DNA of 41,474 nucleotides from Clostridia bacterium. GTDB lineage: Bacteria > Bacillota > Clostridia > TANB77 > CAG-508. Positions within the stretch are counted from its first letter, which is position 1; each line of letters begins with the position of its first letter. The notes below the pieces were generated by a model. It searched no databases and was not told the origin of the DNA. It saw nothing but the letters and a program-made list of their open reading frames with translations. Positions 23,920 through 31,833 of this stretch are shown in pieces. The stretch is taken from NCBI GenBank assembly GCA_022793875.1, contig JAAWDR010000003.1, forward strand, positions 1 to 41,474. The letters run 5' to 3'. The translations under genes were made by a program, and so were the position numbers.

Positions 23920-24588
23920 TTAAAATTCTTCTACCATTAATTTTGCATAATAATCTGGATTGAATTCCTCATCATATGGTACATCATCAAATATTTCTGG
24001 CATTTGTTCTTTAAAATATTTTAATAATGGAATCATCACTTGTCTAATTGCTGGATGAACATGATTATTTGCTCTTAAACTAAATATGTGTTTCCATTCC
24101 CTAATATTTGCTGTCATTGTATATTCTGCTGCTGTTGAATGTGGCAATAAATTTCTACACATATCTGTTGCAGCACCTAATTCTTTCATTTTCATGTAAC
24201 CTTTTTCCATTTCTTGAATTGTATTTTTCCATATTTCATATATTTCTTTATCTTCTATATATACTGGATTTATTACTGAAATTTCATTTCCATATTTATC
24301 TTTATCATAACTACAATATCTAGTTGATTCTACTGAAAAACTTGCAAATCTGTGTCTTGTTAAATCTTTATATGACCCTATATCATTATATATTCTTACT
24401 GTTACTTTTTCATGTTCTAATACTGATTCATGTCCTCTAGTCAAACAATTTTTAATTAAATTTTTGTAACTATCTTCTGTAATTTTTCCTTCTGAACGAT
24501 AACATGTTCTACATGCTCTCTCTATTCTTTTCATTATTTGCTTTCCATCAATCTTTTCAACTTTTACCCATGGCTCTACAATTCTCAT
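23920..24588 (-). CDS. thyX: flavin-dependent thymidylate synthase
   Basis: ThyX methylates dUMP to dTMP using FAD and methylene-THF. The 222-residue protein has the signature RHRFASFSVESTRYCSY (RHRx7S motif), plus HESVLEHEKVT, LLPHSTAAEYTMTANIREW and HPAIRQVMIPLL. The length is typical. TAGGAGG-like sequence precedes ATG 24588. It forms a dTMP-supply group with folA and dCMP deaminase on the same strand. Confidence 0.96.
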   Translation of the reverse strand: MRIVEPWVKVEKIDGKQIMKRIERACRTCYRSEGKITEDSYKNLIKNCLTRGHESVLEHEKVTVRIYNDIGSYKDLTRHRFASFSVESTRYCSYDKDKYGNEISVINPVYIEDKEIYEIWKNTIQEMEKGYMKMKELGAATDMCRNLLPHSTAAEYTMTANIREWKHIFSLRANNHVHPAIRQVMIPLLKYFKEQMPEIFDDVPYDEEFNPDYYAKLMVEEF

Positions 24589-24688
24589 CTTATTTCCTCC
24601 TAATTACTATTTTTGTTTGCATTATATCATACGATTTTACATATTTCTACATTTTTTATATAATTTTTTGTTATTTTCTTAATCGTCG

Positions 24689-25579
24689 TTACAATTCATA
24701 CTCCCACTTTGGCACATATTCTTCTTCATGCTCTCCTAATTCTTGAATGTAACCATTTTCTAAATTTAATCTATACAAATATTTTTCTATTTCTTTATAT
24801 TCCTCTTTTGTTAACTTTCTATTAATATCATCAATTTCTTTTGCTTTAAATGTTGGAAAATATTGAGCCATAATACTTACATAAACTTCATTCATATTAT
24901 CATTAATCCACTTTAAAACTTTTCTTGAATTTAAAATATGATTTGGTAAAACCAAATGTCTTATAATCATGCCTTTTTGCATTATTCCATTATCATTAAA
25001 TATTGGCTTTCCAACTTGTCTGTACATTTCTTTTATTGCATTTGTTGCTATTTCAAAATAGTTATCCACTTTTGATAATCTTTTTGCTAATAAATTATCT
25101 GAATATTTTAAATCTGGCAAATATATGTCTATATATCCTTCTAACATCTTGATTGTTTCCACTTTCTCATATCCATTTGTATTATATACAATTGGAATTT
25201 TTAGTCCATTGTTTTTTGCTATTTTTATTGCTTCTATTATTTGTGGAACATAGCTTGTAGGAGTTACTAAATTTATATTTTCTACATTATTTTCTTGCTG
25301 TTTTATAAATATTTCTGCCAATTCTTGTATTGTTATTTCTTTTCCTCTGCCTTGCTGACTTATTTCATAATTCTGACAAAATACACAATTTAAATTACAA
25401 TTTGAAAAAAATACTGTTCCTGAGCCTTTTTCTCCGCTTATACATGGTTCTTCAAAATTATGTGTTGAATATAATGCTATTTTTACTGTATCTTTTGATT
25501 TGCATCTTCCAACTTGTCCATTTTTTCTATTTATTCCACAGTTATGTGGACAAATTGTGCATTTTTCTAATATTCCCAT
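24689..25579 (-). CDS. PflX-type radical SAM protein (COG1313)
   Basis: The 296-residue protein begins with a cysteine-rich segment (CTICPHNCGINR, RCKSKD). Radical SAM motif CNLNCVFCQNY (CX3CX2C) follows near residue 63, then LVTPTSYVPQI, IVYNTNGYEKVE, DIYLPDLKYSD and RHLVLPNHI. This matches the PflX-like proteins related to pyruvate formate-lyase activases. The substrate is unknown. The start is ATG 25579. It lies between thyX and the hairpin-ended membrane protein gene on the minus strand. Confidence 0.88.
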   Translation of the reverse strand: MGILEKCTICPHNCGINRKNGQVGRCKSKDTVKIALYSTHNFEEPCISGEKGSGTVFFSNCNLNCVFCQNYEISQQGRGKEITIQELAEIFIKQQENNVENINLVTPTSYVPQIIEAIKIAKNNGLKIPIVYNTNGYEKVETIKMLEGYIDIYLPDLKYSDNLLAKRLSKVDNYFEIATNAIKEMYRQVGKPIFNDNGIMQKGMIIRHLVLPNHILNSRKVLKWINDNMNEVYVSIMAQYFPTFKAKEIDDINRKLTKEEYKEIEKYLYRLNLENGYIQELGEHEEEYVPKWEYEL

Positions 25580-25618
25580 TTAATATTCCTCTCATATTTT
25601 ACATTTTTCGACAAATAT

Positions 25619-25652
25619 GTGAGACACTTTAGGACTGTCCCAAGTGTCTCAC
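25619..25652 (-). repeat. hairpin covering a stop codon
   Basis: Eleven-base arms (GTGAGACACTT / AAGTGTCTCAC) with an inner GGAC-T-GTCC enclose the last codons and TAA stop of the gene at 25629-26327. The GGGAC core links it to the 65-bp repeats and the long palindrome, which also touch stop codons. Confidence 0.7.
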
Positions 25653-26327
25653 ACTTTCTATATAAATTCTTCCTTCAGAATCTTTTACTAAATTCATTGT
25701 CTTTTCTGTAAATGCTTCTATATTTTCTTTTACGACTTCAATTGCTCTTGTTTCTCCTTCACTACTTTTAATTGTTGCAACTGTTTCATGATTTAATCTT
25801 TTTATATAAATATCATAAATTTCATCTTCTGCTTCAATATTCATAGCTTGTGAATAGTCTTCTAAATATTCTACAATTTCAACTTGATATCCTTTATTTG
25901 TTCTTTTTATACTTTTTATAAAAAACATATCCTCTAAAGTATCTAATCCTATTCCTGTTGCAAAATATTTATCTATATCTTCTTGATATTTTATATATTC
26001 TGAACCTTCTTTAGGAAATTGTTTTTTGAAGTCTTTTCCAAACATTTCTATCGCTTTTTCTTGTATTTCTCCATATGTTAATTCATAATTTTCTAAGTTC
26101 TTTTTTACAACTTCCCATATCCATATATCTGATGCATTATTTATATTATCAAATTGTGGCAATGCTTCTTCTGTTATTTCTTGCCACATATATATTTTTG
26201 ATATATATTCTTCTATTTTTTCTACTTCTTGTGCTGTTATATTACTTTTTAATAGATTTGTTTTATATAAATACATTCCAACTAAAATTACTAATAGTAC
26301 ACAAATTATTGCTAATAGTTTTTTCAT
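25629..26327 (-). CDS. membrane-anchored protein of unknown function
   Basis: The 232-residue protein has one N-terminal membrane helix (about residues 3-22, LLAIICVLLVILVGMYLY). A Glu/Lys-rich extracellular domain follows, with MWQEITEEALPQFDN, FFIKSIKRTNKGYQVEIVEY and AVEVVKEN-like helices near the end. No catalytic motif is seen and I do not recognise the family. I choose the ATG at 26327 (MKKLLAII) over 26336, since AGGAG lies at the better distance. It follows the ftsZ-like gene by 17 bp. The last codons (VRHLGQS) form a hairpin with the stop. Confidence 0.65.
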   Translation of the reverse strand: MKKLLAIICVLLVILVGMYLYKTNLLKSNITAQEVEKIEEYISKIYMWQEITEEALPQFDNINNASDIWIWEVVKKNLENYELTYGEIQEKAIEMFGKDFKKQFPKEGSEYIKYQEDIDKYFATGIGLDTLEDMFFIKSIKRTNKGYQVEIVEYLEDYSQAMNIEAEDEIYDIYIKRLNHETVATIKSSEGETRAIEVVKENIEAFTEKTMNLVKDSEGRIYIESVRHLGQS

Positions 26328-26344
26328 TAGCTCCATCTCCTAAG

Positions 26345-27313
26345 TTACTGATTGACTTCTACTTTTTCTTCTACTCCTGTTGCTATTACTGTAACACAAA
26401 CATCTTCTCCTATATTTTCATCTATTACTGTTCCAAATATAATGTTTGCATCTTCACTTACTTTTTCATTTATTAAAGCTGTTGCACTATTTATTTCCAT
26501 AAGACTTAATGTTTCGTTTCCTCTTACATTAAATATTACTCCTTTTGCTCCATCTATTTTGCTTTCTGTTAATGGATTTTCTATTGCTTGTCTTACCGCT
26601 TCTTCAATTTTTCTTTCTCCTCTTGCTCTACCTATTCCCATATATGCTTTTCCTCTATAACTCATTGTTGTTCTTATATCTGCAAAGTCTATGTTTACTT
26701 CTCCTATTGATGTTAACAAGTCTGTTATGCTTGTAATTCCTTGTTCTAGTATGTTATCTGCTAATGAAAATGCATTATTTAATGTTACTTTTGAGTCTGT
26801 TACTTTTAATAGATTATCATTTAAAACTACTATTAAGTCATCAACATTGTTTTTCAATCTTTCAGTTCCTTTTTCTGCTCTTAACTTTCTTGCTTTTCCT
26901 TCAAATGCAAATGGTTTTGTTACTATTCCTATTGTTAATATCCCCATTTCTTTTGCTATTTCTGCAACAATTGGGGCTGCTCCTGTTCCTGTTCCTCCTC
27001 CCATTCCAGCTGTTATGAATACTAAGTCAGCTCCTCTTAGTATTTGTTTTATTTCTTCTTTATTTTCTATTGCTGCTCTTTCTCCTATAATTTCATTTGC
27101 TCCTGCTCCTAATCCTCTTGTTGTTTGTACTCCTATTTGTAAAATATTACTTGTTCTTGATCTTTTTAGAGTTCCTGTTTCTGTGTTTATCATATAGAAT
27201 GATACTCCTTTGACATTGTCTTCTATCATTCTATTTATAGCATTATTTCCTGCTCCACCTACTCCTATTACTTTTATTTTTAACATTCTGTCTAAATCTC
27301 TTATATCGTTCAT
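26345..27313 (-). CDS. FtsZ-family GTPase lacking the C-terminal tail
   Basis: The 322-residue protein has a full tubulin-like GTPase core: IKVIGVGGAGNNAINRMI, TRGLGAGANEIIGERAA, signature GMGGGTGTGAAPIVAEI, VTKPFAFEGKARKLRAEKG, LNDNLL, and the T7 loop VNIDFADIRTTM. It ends 15 residues after the last core strand (VCVTVIATG). The linker and the conserved C-terminal peptide that bind FtsA, SepF or ZipA are missing (FtsZ usually exceeds 350 residues). The segment SFYMINTETGTLKRSRT differs from the usual FIAVNTDAQAL. It may be a paralogue with its own role; I therefore give no symbol. AAGGAGG lies upstream of ATG 27313. Confidence 0.9.
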   Translation of the reverse strand: MNDIRDLDRMLKIKVIGVGGAGNNAINRMIEDNVKGVSFYMINTETGTLKRSRTSNILQIGVQTTRGLGAGANEIIGERAAIENKEEIKQILRGADLVFITAGMGGGTGTGAAPIVAEIAKEMGILTIGIVTKPFAFEGKARKLRAEKGTERLKNNVDDLIVVLNDNLLKVTDSKVTLNNAFSLADNILEQGITSITDLLTSIGEVNIDFADIRTTMSYRGKAYMGIGRARGERKIEEAVRQAIENPLTESKIDGAKGVIFNVRGNETLSLMEINSATALINEKVSEDANIIFGTVIDENIGEDVCVTVIATGVEEKVEVNQ

Positions 27314-27466
27314 TGTTCAACTTCCTCCTTGATATTCTCGTTTTAGTTCATTTTGTTTCTTATTATATATAATTTTTCTTAAAAAAACAACTATTTTTCT
27401 TATTATTTGTAATATTTTAATTTTTTTATTTTCTTTACAGCTTTCGACAAATATTTTGTTTATATA

Positions 27467-27649
27467 GTGTTATATTACTTTTCACATGATTTAAAAAAGA
27501 GGATGTTGAAATTAATAAAGTATAGTACTATAACTGTTTCTGTTTTTAAATCTGTTGATAAGCTTTCTACTTCATTTGAGATTAAATACGATAATGATGT
27601 AGTAGGACAAGTTTCTTATATTATTGAAGATACTTTGAAGTCTTATTAA
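27467..27649 (+). CDS. short ORF, uncertain
   Basis: The 60-codon frame has codon use like real genes and ends in YDNDVVGQVSYIIEDTLKSY. A purine-rich site (AAAGAGG) lies at 27496-27502, so translation could begin near 27503-27506 and give about 48 residues. The frame faces away from ftsZ and ends at a hairpin. I do not recognise it; it may be a gene fragment. Confidence 0.35.
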   Translation: MLYYFSHDLKKRMLKLIKYSTITVSVFKSVDKLSTSFEIKYDNDVVGQVSYIIEDTLKSY

Positions 27650-27651
27650 AA

Positions 27652-27706
27652 ACAAAAGAGGCATAATTAAAATTTTTTACTTTTCATGCCTCTTCTTTTG
27701 TCTGAA
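27652..27706. terminator. hairpin GAGGCATGAAAAGTA, second copy
   Basis: Stem AAGAGGCAT/ATGCCTCTT with T-runs on both sides, related to 13108-13160. It may end the short plus-strand ORF or a minus-strand transcript from 27830. Confidence 0.6.
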
Positions 27707-27709
27707 TAA

Positions 27710-27829
27710 CTTATCTGTAATTCACTTCGTTTCATACAGCTAAGAAATGTTCGTCTGAGAAAATTGCAAAGCTATTTTCTGTGGAATGTGCTTATATTAT
27801 AGGAAGCTCTGAGAACTCTCCTATAATAT
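27710..27829. ncRNA. candidate structured RNA (120 bp, strand unsure)
   Basis: The interval holds no ORF but three hairpins: ATATTATAGGA/TCCTATAATAT (27794-27829), GAAAA/TTTTC and CTGTA/TACAG. Terminator-like hairpins lie on both sides. G+C is higher than in the AT-rich gaps nearby. No known RNA family was recognised. Confidence 0.3.
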
Positions 27830-27862
27830 AAAAAAACAGCCTATATTTGTGTATAGCTGTTT
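27829..27862 (-). terminator. terminator after the P-loop protein gene
   Basis: ACAGCTATAC...ATAGGCTGT followed by TTTTTTT on the minus strand, just after the stop at 27870. Confidence 0.7.
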
Positions 27863-27869
27863 TTTTCTT

Positions 27870-28442
27870 TTATATAAATAATTTTTCTAAAATTTCACTT
27901 AGTATTTTCTCTCTATCTGTTGAAGTATCAATATATCTTATTCCATATTTAGGACATTCTTTTTTTAACATTTCATTACAATTATACCAGTCTTTTGCAT
28001 GTTCTAATAAATAGTCTTTAGATAAACTATATGTCCAGCTTTCTTTTGTATCATATTTTATACATTGTTTTGTCATATCTTCTGCTGTTAAATTTCCTAA
28101 TCCTAGGCATAATACTATTGTATTATTAAAATCTATCATTTCTTTAACAATTTTTGGCTGTAATTGCCCACTTTCTAATATATACCCATATCCTTCTTTA
28201 TCATTTCTTATTAATGATTTATATAATTCTAATAGTGTTCTTTGAAAATATTCTCCATGTTCAAATTCTTTTTGTTTATCTATATTTTTTATATAATATT
28301 CTTCTTCGTTTTTTGCTCTAATCATTGCCCATTTTAATGAATCACTATGTATTAAATTATAACTATTATATTTGTTTTTTATCATTTTGCTTAAAGTTGT
28401 TTTTCCTGCTCTCCCTATTCCCATAATTAGTATGTTTTTCAT
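27870..28442 (-). CDS. P-loop kinase-like protein
   Basis: The 190-residue protein begins with a Walker A motif, ILIMGIGRAGKTTLSKMI, followed by HSDSLKWAMIRAK, a substrate-binding-like segment (Asp after the first helix), ILESGQLQPKIVKEM and VLCLGLGNL. This is the build of small nucleoside or adenylate-type kinases. The C-terminal IRYIDTSTDREKIL resembles the end of such kinases. The substrate cannot be told. GGAGG lies upstream of ATG 28442. A decayed gene remnant lies upstream, so it now appears to be a single gene. Confidence 0.7.
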   Translation of the reverse strand: MKNILIMGIGRAGKTTLSKMIKNKYNSYNLIHSDSLKWAMIRAKNEEEYYIKNIDKQKEFEHGEYFQRTLLELYKSLIRNDKEGYGYILESGQLQPKIVKEMIDFNNTIVLCLGLGNLTAEDMTKQCIKYDTKESWTYSLSKDYLLEHAKDWYNCNEMLKKECPKYGIRYIDTSTDREKILSEILEKLFI

Positions 28443-28523
28443 AATTTTTTTCCTCCATTAATTTTTCTTCAGGCATTTTCTTATTTTCTTTTTCCAATTG
28501 TTTTAAACTCTTTTTAGTCTTGC

Positions 28524-28745
28524 TTATGTTTGTGTAATGCGAAATAAATTAGCTGCATCTAATCCATCTTTTTCTTCAAATAAATTATAAAATTTTGCAA
28601 TATTTGAGTTTGCACCTATAATATTATTTATCTGATTACTTAACACCCAAGAATCACACCTATATTCTGGATTTTTCATGAACTCTTTTCTTATATAGTT
28701 CTTTTTGCTCTTTAGTATATTTTTTTAGTTTAATATTTTTTCAAT
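28524..28745 (-). pseudogene. decayed gene fragment
   Basis: From ATG 28679 a 51-codon frame reads MKNPEYRCDSWVLSNQINNI and ends in DGLDAANLFRITQT. Just upstream, a different frame encodes YTKEQKELYKKRVHEK, which looks like the natural preceding part, so a frameshift separates them. There is no CGG here. Further coding-like text (KQLEKENKKMPEEKLMEE) runs toward 28450 in yet another frame. I do not recognise the parent family. The region lies between the P-loop gene and the Nudix regulator. Confidence 0.5.
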
Positions 28746-28781
28746 CTGTATCTTTCTATATTCATACTTATCAATCTCCAA

Positions 28782-29609
28782 TTATTTTTCTTTATATTTA
28801 TATAATACAGAAGGTCTATGCCCTTTACCTGTTAACATCTTATCAGTTTTCTCAACTTTATTTGCAATAATTCTTCTAAAAGCAGGAGCCAATAATTTTT
28901 CTCCTAAAATTGCTTCATAAACTTCTTGAAGTTCGCTTAAAGTAAAATATTTAGGCATCATATTAAATACAATATCAGTATAATTAATCTTATTACGTAT
29001 TCTTTCAATTCCTGATAGAATGACTTTTGGGTGGTCAAAGGCAATACTTTCATTTTTTAGAACTAAAAAAGAATATTGATCAGTAGTTTTTTGTATTACA
29101 TTTTTTTGAATAGAAAAGTTGATTGTTTCATTACTATTATCTAAAGTAATATTCACAATATTATCTATTTCTTTAATTTCAGTAATATCAAACCAAGAAG
29201 CACTTTCATTAAGTTCGTGAGTTAGTTTATTTTTATCAACTAATGCAACATATGCAGTTGAAACAACACGGGTTCTTGGATCTCTTTTTATATCATCAAA
29301 AGTATACAATTGTTCTAAATAAATATCAGATAAATTGCTTTCTCTTTTTAAAACGTTTTTTGCACATTCCTCAAGAGTTTCATTTTTAGGATTCAAAAAT
29401 CCCCCTGGTAAACACCATTTATCTTTAAATGGAAAATCATTTCTTTTAACAAGTAAAATGCTAATCATCTTTTTACTTGTTTTTCTATAATTTATTGCCT
29501 CTTTTTTTGATACACTAACTAATATTATATCAGTTGTCATACTTAGTCTATCATATTTTGTTACATCATAATTTTCTATAAATTCTTTTTCATTATTATA
29601 ATTTTCCAT
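28782..29609 (-). CDS. Nudix-wHTH transcriptional regulator (NrtR-like)
   Basis: The 275-residue protein has an N-terminal Nudix fold (about 22-155) with WCLPGGFLNPKNETLEECA, and a C-terminal winged-helix domain (about 200-270: YTDIVFNMMPKYFTLSELQE, FRRIIANKVEKTDKM, GHRPSVLYKYK). This is the NrtR architecture, in which a Nudix domain senses a nucleotide ligand. The Nudix box is degenerate: after the Glu it has KNVLKRE where REVxEE is expected, so catalysis is doubtful. AAGGAG precedes ATG 29609. It diverges from two radical SAM genes, and both promoters carry the same 17-bp site, so autoregulation and control of the pair are likely. Confidence 0.85.
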   Translation of the reverse strand: MENYNNEKEFIENYDVTKYDRLSMTTDIILVSVSKKEAINYRKTSKKMISILLVKRNDFPFKDKWCLPGGFLNPKNETLEECAKNVLKRESNLSDIYLEQLYTFDDIKRDPRTRVVSTAYVALVDKNKLTHELNESASWFDITEIKEIDNIVNITLDNSNETINFSIQKNVIQKTTDQYSFLVLKNESIAFDHPKVILSGIERIRNKINYTDIVFNMMPKYFTLSELQEVYEAILGEKLLAPAFRRIIANKVEKTDKMLTGKGHRPSVLYKYKEK

Positions 29610-29640
29610 AATATCTCCTTTTCATTGATTACTTATTAAT

Positions 29641-29669
29641 ATTATATTAAAAACAAAATAATAGGTCAA
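29641..29669 (-). promoter_or_regulatory. promoter and operator of the Nudix regulator gene
   Basis: On the minus strand TTGACC (29669-29664), 17 bp, TATAAT (29646-29641). The spacer is filled by ATTATTTTGTTTTTAAT (29662-29646), the same 17 bp in the same register as in the divergent promoter. Confidence 0.8.
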
Positions 29670-29702
29670 GTCTAAAAAGTTTTTTTACTTTTATGAAAAC
29701 TC

Positions 29703-29731
29703 TTGACAAATTATTTTGTTTTTAATAGAAT
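29703..29731 (+). promoter_or_regulatory. promoter and operator of the radical SAM pair
   Basis: TTGACA (29703-29708), 17 bp, TAGAAT (29726-29731). The operator ATTATTTTGTTTTTAAT lies at 29710-29726, an exact inverted copy of 29646-29662. Confidence 0.8.
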
Positions 29732-29773
29732 GTTAATAACAAAACGTAAATATGTAAGGAGTGGGTGTAGTTT

Positions 29774-30673
29774 ATGGATAATAAAAAAAGAATAATATTA
29801 AAACCATCTCAAAATAGTATTTGTGGAAATAGTTATAATTTACTAAACATTAAATTATTAAATGGTTGTAATGGTAAGTGTGAATTCTGTATTGCTGCTG
29901 GAACACCATTTAAAAAATCTGCAGATGCTCAAAAGTTTATTGATATCGCTAATTCAATGACAAATTTCTCAAAAGTTGATGTTTTAGGTGGAGAACCAAC
30001 TTTATATCCTGATTTAGTTAAAGTACTAAAAGGAATTAGACCTTATAAAAAAGATATTGGTATAATAAGTAATGGTTCTAATTTAAAAGTAATTAAAGAA
30101 TGTATCCCATACTTAGATACTGTAACATTAAGTATTCATTCTTTTGATTACAACAAAAATTCAACAGGTATATATATTAATGAAAAAGAACTAAAGGATT
30201 TAAATAAAAATAAGGGAAATGCTGAAATTATAGCTGCTGTAGTTGTAACAAATAAGACAGTTTCTAATCTAAAGGAAATAAAGTCTTATGCTAAAAAGGC
30301 TAAAGAATTAGGTTTTTCAGCAATTAAATTAATGGAGTTAGTTACATCAAATGAAAATGTTGATTTCATCGATTTACAAGATTTATTAATAAAGTTTGGT
30401 ATTCATCAAAAAAATGCTACATTAAAAGGATGTTTTTTTGAATTACCTGAATTATCAAAATATTTAAAAATAAAAACATATATTAAACTATGTTGTCCAT
30501 TCAATAATGTATTTAAAGCGAAAAGTTTTGGAATTCCAAATATTGAATATCAACATGATTATATGAATGTCATTCAACCTGATTGTTCAGTAACTGATAG
30601 TTGGGTATATGATTCATTTGATAATAAAGTTTTGAATGGAGATGATTTAAATGTCAATTACCTTAAGAAGTAA
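29774..30673 (+). CDS. radical SAM protein A of a tandem pair
   Basis: The 299-residue protein has the cluster motif CNGKCEFC (CX3CX2C) at about residues 33-40, then VDVLGGEPTLYPDL (the GGEP loop that binds SAM), IGIISNGSN and DTVTLSIHSFD. The C-terminal part has cysteines (KGCFFEL, KLCCPFNN, QPDCSVTDSW) that could hold a further cluster, as in MoaA-like or SPASM-like proteins. It is paralogous with the next gene. The substrate is unknown. AAGGAG precedes ATG 29774; the coding end overlaps the next start by 23 bp. Confidence 0.8.
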   Translation: MDNKKRIILKPSQNSICGNSYNLLNIKLLNGCNGKCEFCIAAGTPFKKSADAQKFIDIANSMTNFSKVDVLGGEPTLYPDLVKVLKGIRPYKKDIGIISNGSNLKVIKECIPYLDTVTLSIHSFDYNKNSTGIYINEKELKDLNKNKGNAEIIAAVVVTNKTVSNLKEIKSYAKKAKELGFSAIKLMELVTSNENVDFIDLQDLLIKFGIHQKNATLKGCFFELPELSKYLKIKTYIKLCCPFNNVFKAKSFGIPNIEYQHDYMNVIQPDCSVTDSWVYDSFDNKVLNGDDLNVNYLKK

Positions 30674-31523
30674 GGAAAATTATTGTATGGGAAGAATGGG
30701 GCCAAGATTATGTATTCAGACAACTACTGCTTGTAATGGCAAATGCTACTTTTGTGTTGGAAGATTTAATAGATCTTCTAAAACAAATGTAGATAAAATT
30801 ATTGAAAGTGCTATTGCATTAGATACATATCCAGATGTTCTTTTATTGGGTGGGGAATCAACATTATTTCCAAATGATTTAATTAAAATTATTAATACTA
30901 TTGCACCTTATAAGAGAAAAATCACTGTTAATACAAATGGTTATAATTTAGAATGCTTATTACCAGTTATAATGAAACTAGATAAACTTATTGTTTCTGT
31001 TATGGGTAATGAAAAAATAAATAATGATATAGTTGGAGTTACCCCTCAACTAGATAAAATAAAAGAATTTCATAAGTTGAATCCAAAGCTTAAATTAAGA
31101 GTTAATTGTGTTATTAATAAGAAAGGTATTGATTCTTTTGATGAAATGGAAAAGTTTGCTTTAAAAATGAAAAATTTTGGATTTACTTCAATAAAGTTCT
31201 CAGAGATGTCTACTGATGATCCTAATGATCCTAATTTTGTGGATTTACAGGATTTGCTAAAACCTTATTGTAATGATGTCCATCAAAATGATACTTTACA
31301 ATGTGGATGTTATTTAGAGCCTAAGTCTCTTGAAAAAAGATTTGGAATAAAGACTATTTTAAACTTAACATGTAATTTAAAAACTCCAATTAAACAGTCT
31401 AAATTTCAATCACTAAATTATGAGCCAATGTGTTTTGATAGTATATATATTTCACCTGATGGAAGTATTCATAAAAGAATAGTTGCTACACAAGATTTAG
31501 CAAATGATCGTGGAGCATGTTAA
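30651..31523 (+). CDS. radical SAM protein B of a tandem pair
   Basis: The 290-residue protein shares the layout of protein A: CNGKCYFCVG, LLLGGESTLFPNDL (GGES in place of GGEP), ITVNTNGYN, KLIVSVMGNE, a DFVDLQDLL-like segment (NFVDLQDLLKPY) also found in A (FIDLQDLLIKF), then CGCYLE, LTCNLK and a final 'YISPDGSIHKR' loop. The shared DLQDLL segment and C-terminal cysteines show recent duplication and divergence. GGAG inside gene A serves as its ribosome site, so translation is coupled. It is likely that the two act on one substrate or on each other's product. Confidence 0.8.
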   Translation: MSITLRSKENYCMGRMGPRLCIQTTTACNGKCYFCVGRFNRSSKTNVDKIIESAIALDTYPDVLLLGGESTLFPNDLIKIINTIAPYKRKITVNTNGYNLECLLPVIMKLDKLIVSVMGNEKINNDIVGVTPQLDKIKEFHKLNPKLKLRVNCVINKKGIDSFDEMEKFALKMKNFGFTSIKFSEMSTDDPNDPNFVDLQDLLKPYCNDVHQNDTLQCGCYLEPKSLEKRFGIKTILNLTCNLKTPIKQSKFQSLNYEPMCFDSIYISPDGSIHKRIVATQDLANDRGAC

Positions 31524-31536
31524 TAGATATTCAAAA

Positions 31537-31578
31537 TACACCACATAACTTAGACTATATTAATGTGGTGTATTTTTT
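31537..31578 (+). terminator. terminator of the radical SAM operon
   Basis: TACACCACAT (31537-31546) pairs with ATGTGGTGTA (31563-31572), followed by TTTTTT, 14 bp after the stop codon. Confidence 0.8.
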
Positions 31579-31618
31579 ATTCTTGTTCTTTCCAAAACTT
31601 TTGTTTGTTTTTTGTTGT

Positions 31619-31647
31619 AAAAAATAAATCAAGTCTAGCTTGATTTA
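31619..31647 (-). terminator. terminator of tRNA-Tyr
   Basis: On the minus strand TAAATCAAG-CTAGA-CTTGATTTA is followed by TTTTTT, immediately after the tRNA 3' end. Confidence 0.8.
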
Positions 31648-31733
31648 TGGTGGGCAGAGATGGATTCGAACCATCGTACTCAAATGAGAACAGATTTACA
31701 GTCTGCCGCCTTTAGCCACTCGGCCATCTACCC
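31648..31733 (-). tRNA. tRNA-Tyr (anticodon GUA)
   Basis: A class II tRNA with a long variable arm: acceptor GGGTAGA/TCTGCCC, anticodon stem CAGA/TCTG with loop CTGTAAA (anticodon GTA), T loop TTCGAAT, discriminator A, encoded CCA. Confidence 0.95.
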
Positions 31734-31833
31734 ATATTAAATTTTTAAAAAGTATTGTGTCTTTCGACAATAGTTATTATAAGCTTTTTATAAACTTTTG
31801 TCAATACATTTCTAAAAATTTTTTCATTTAACT

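Noticed and set aside
26352..27197. Plus-strand ORFs opposite the ftsZ-like gene
   Set aside because: They are antisense shadows of a clear FtsZ-family protein.
28450..28745. Recoding in the fragment upstream of the P-loop gene
   Set aside because: Several frames are involved and no CGG is present, which fits ordinary decay.
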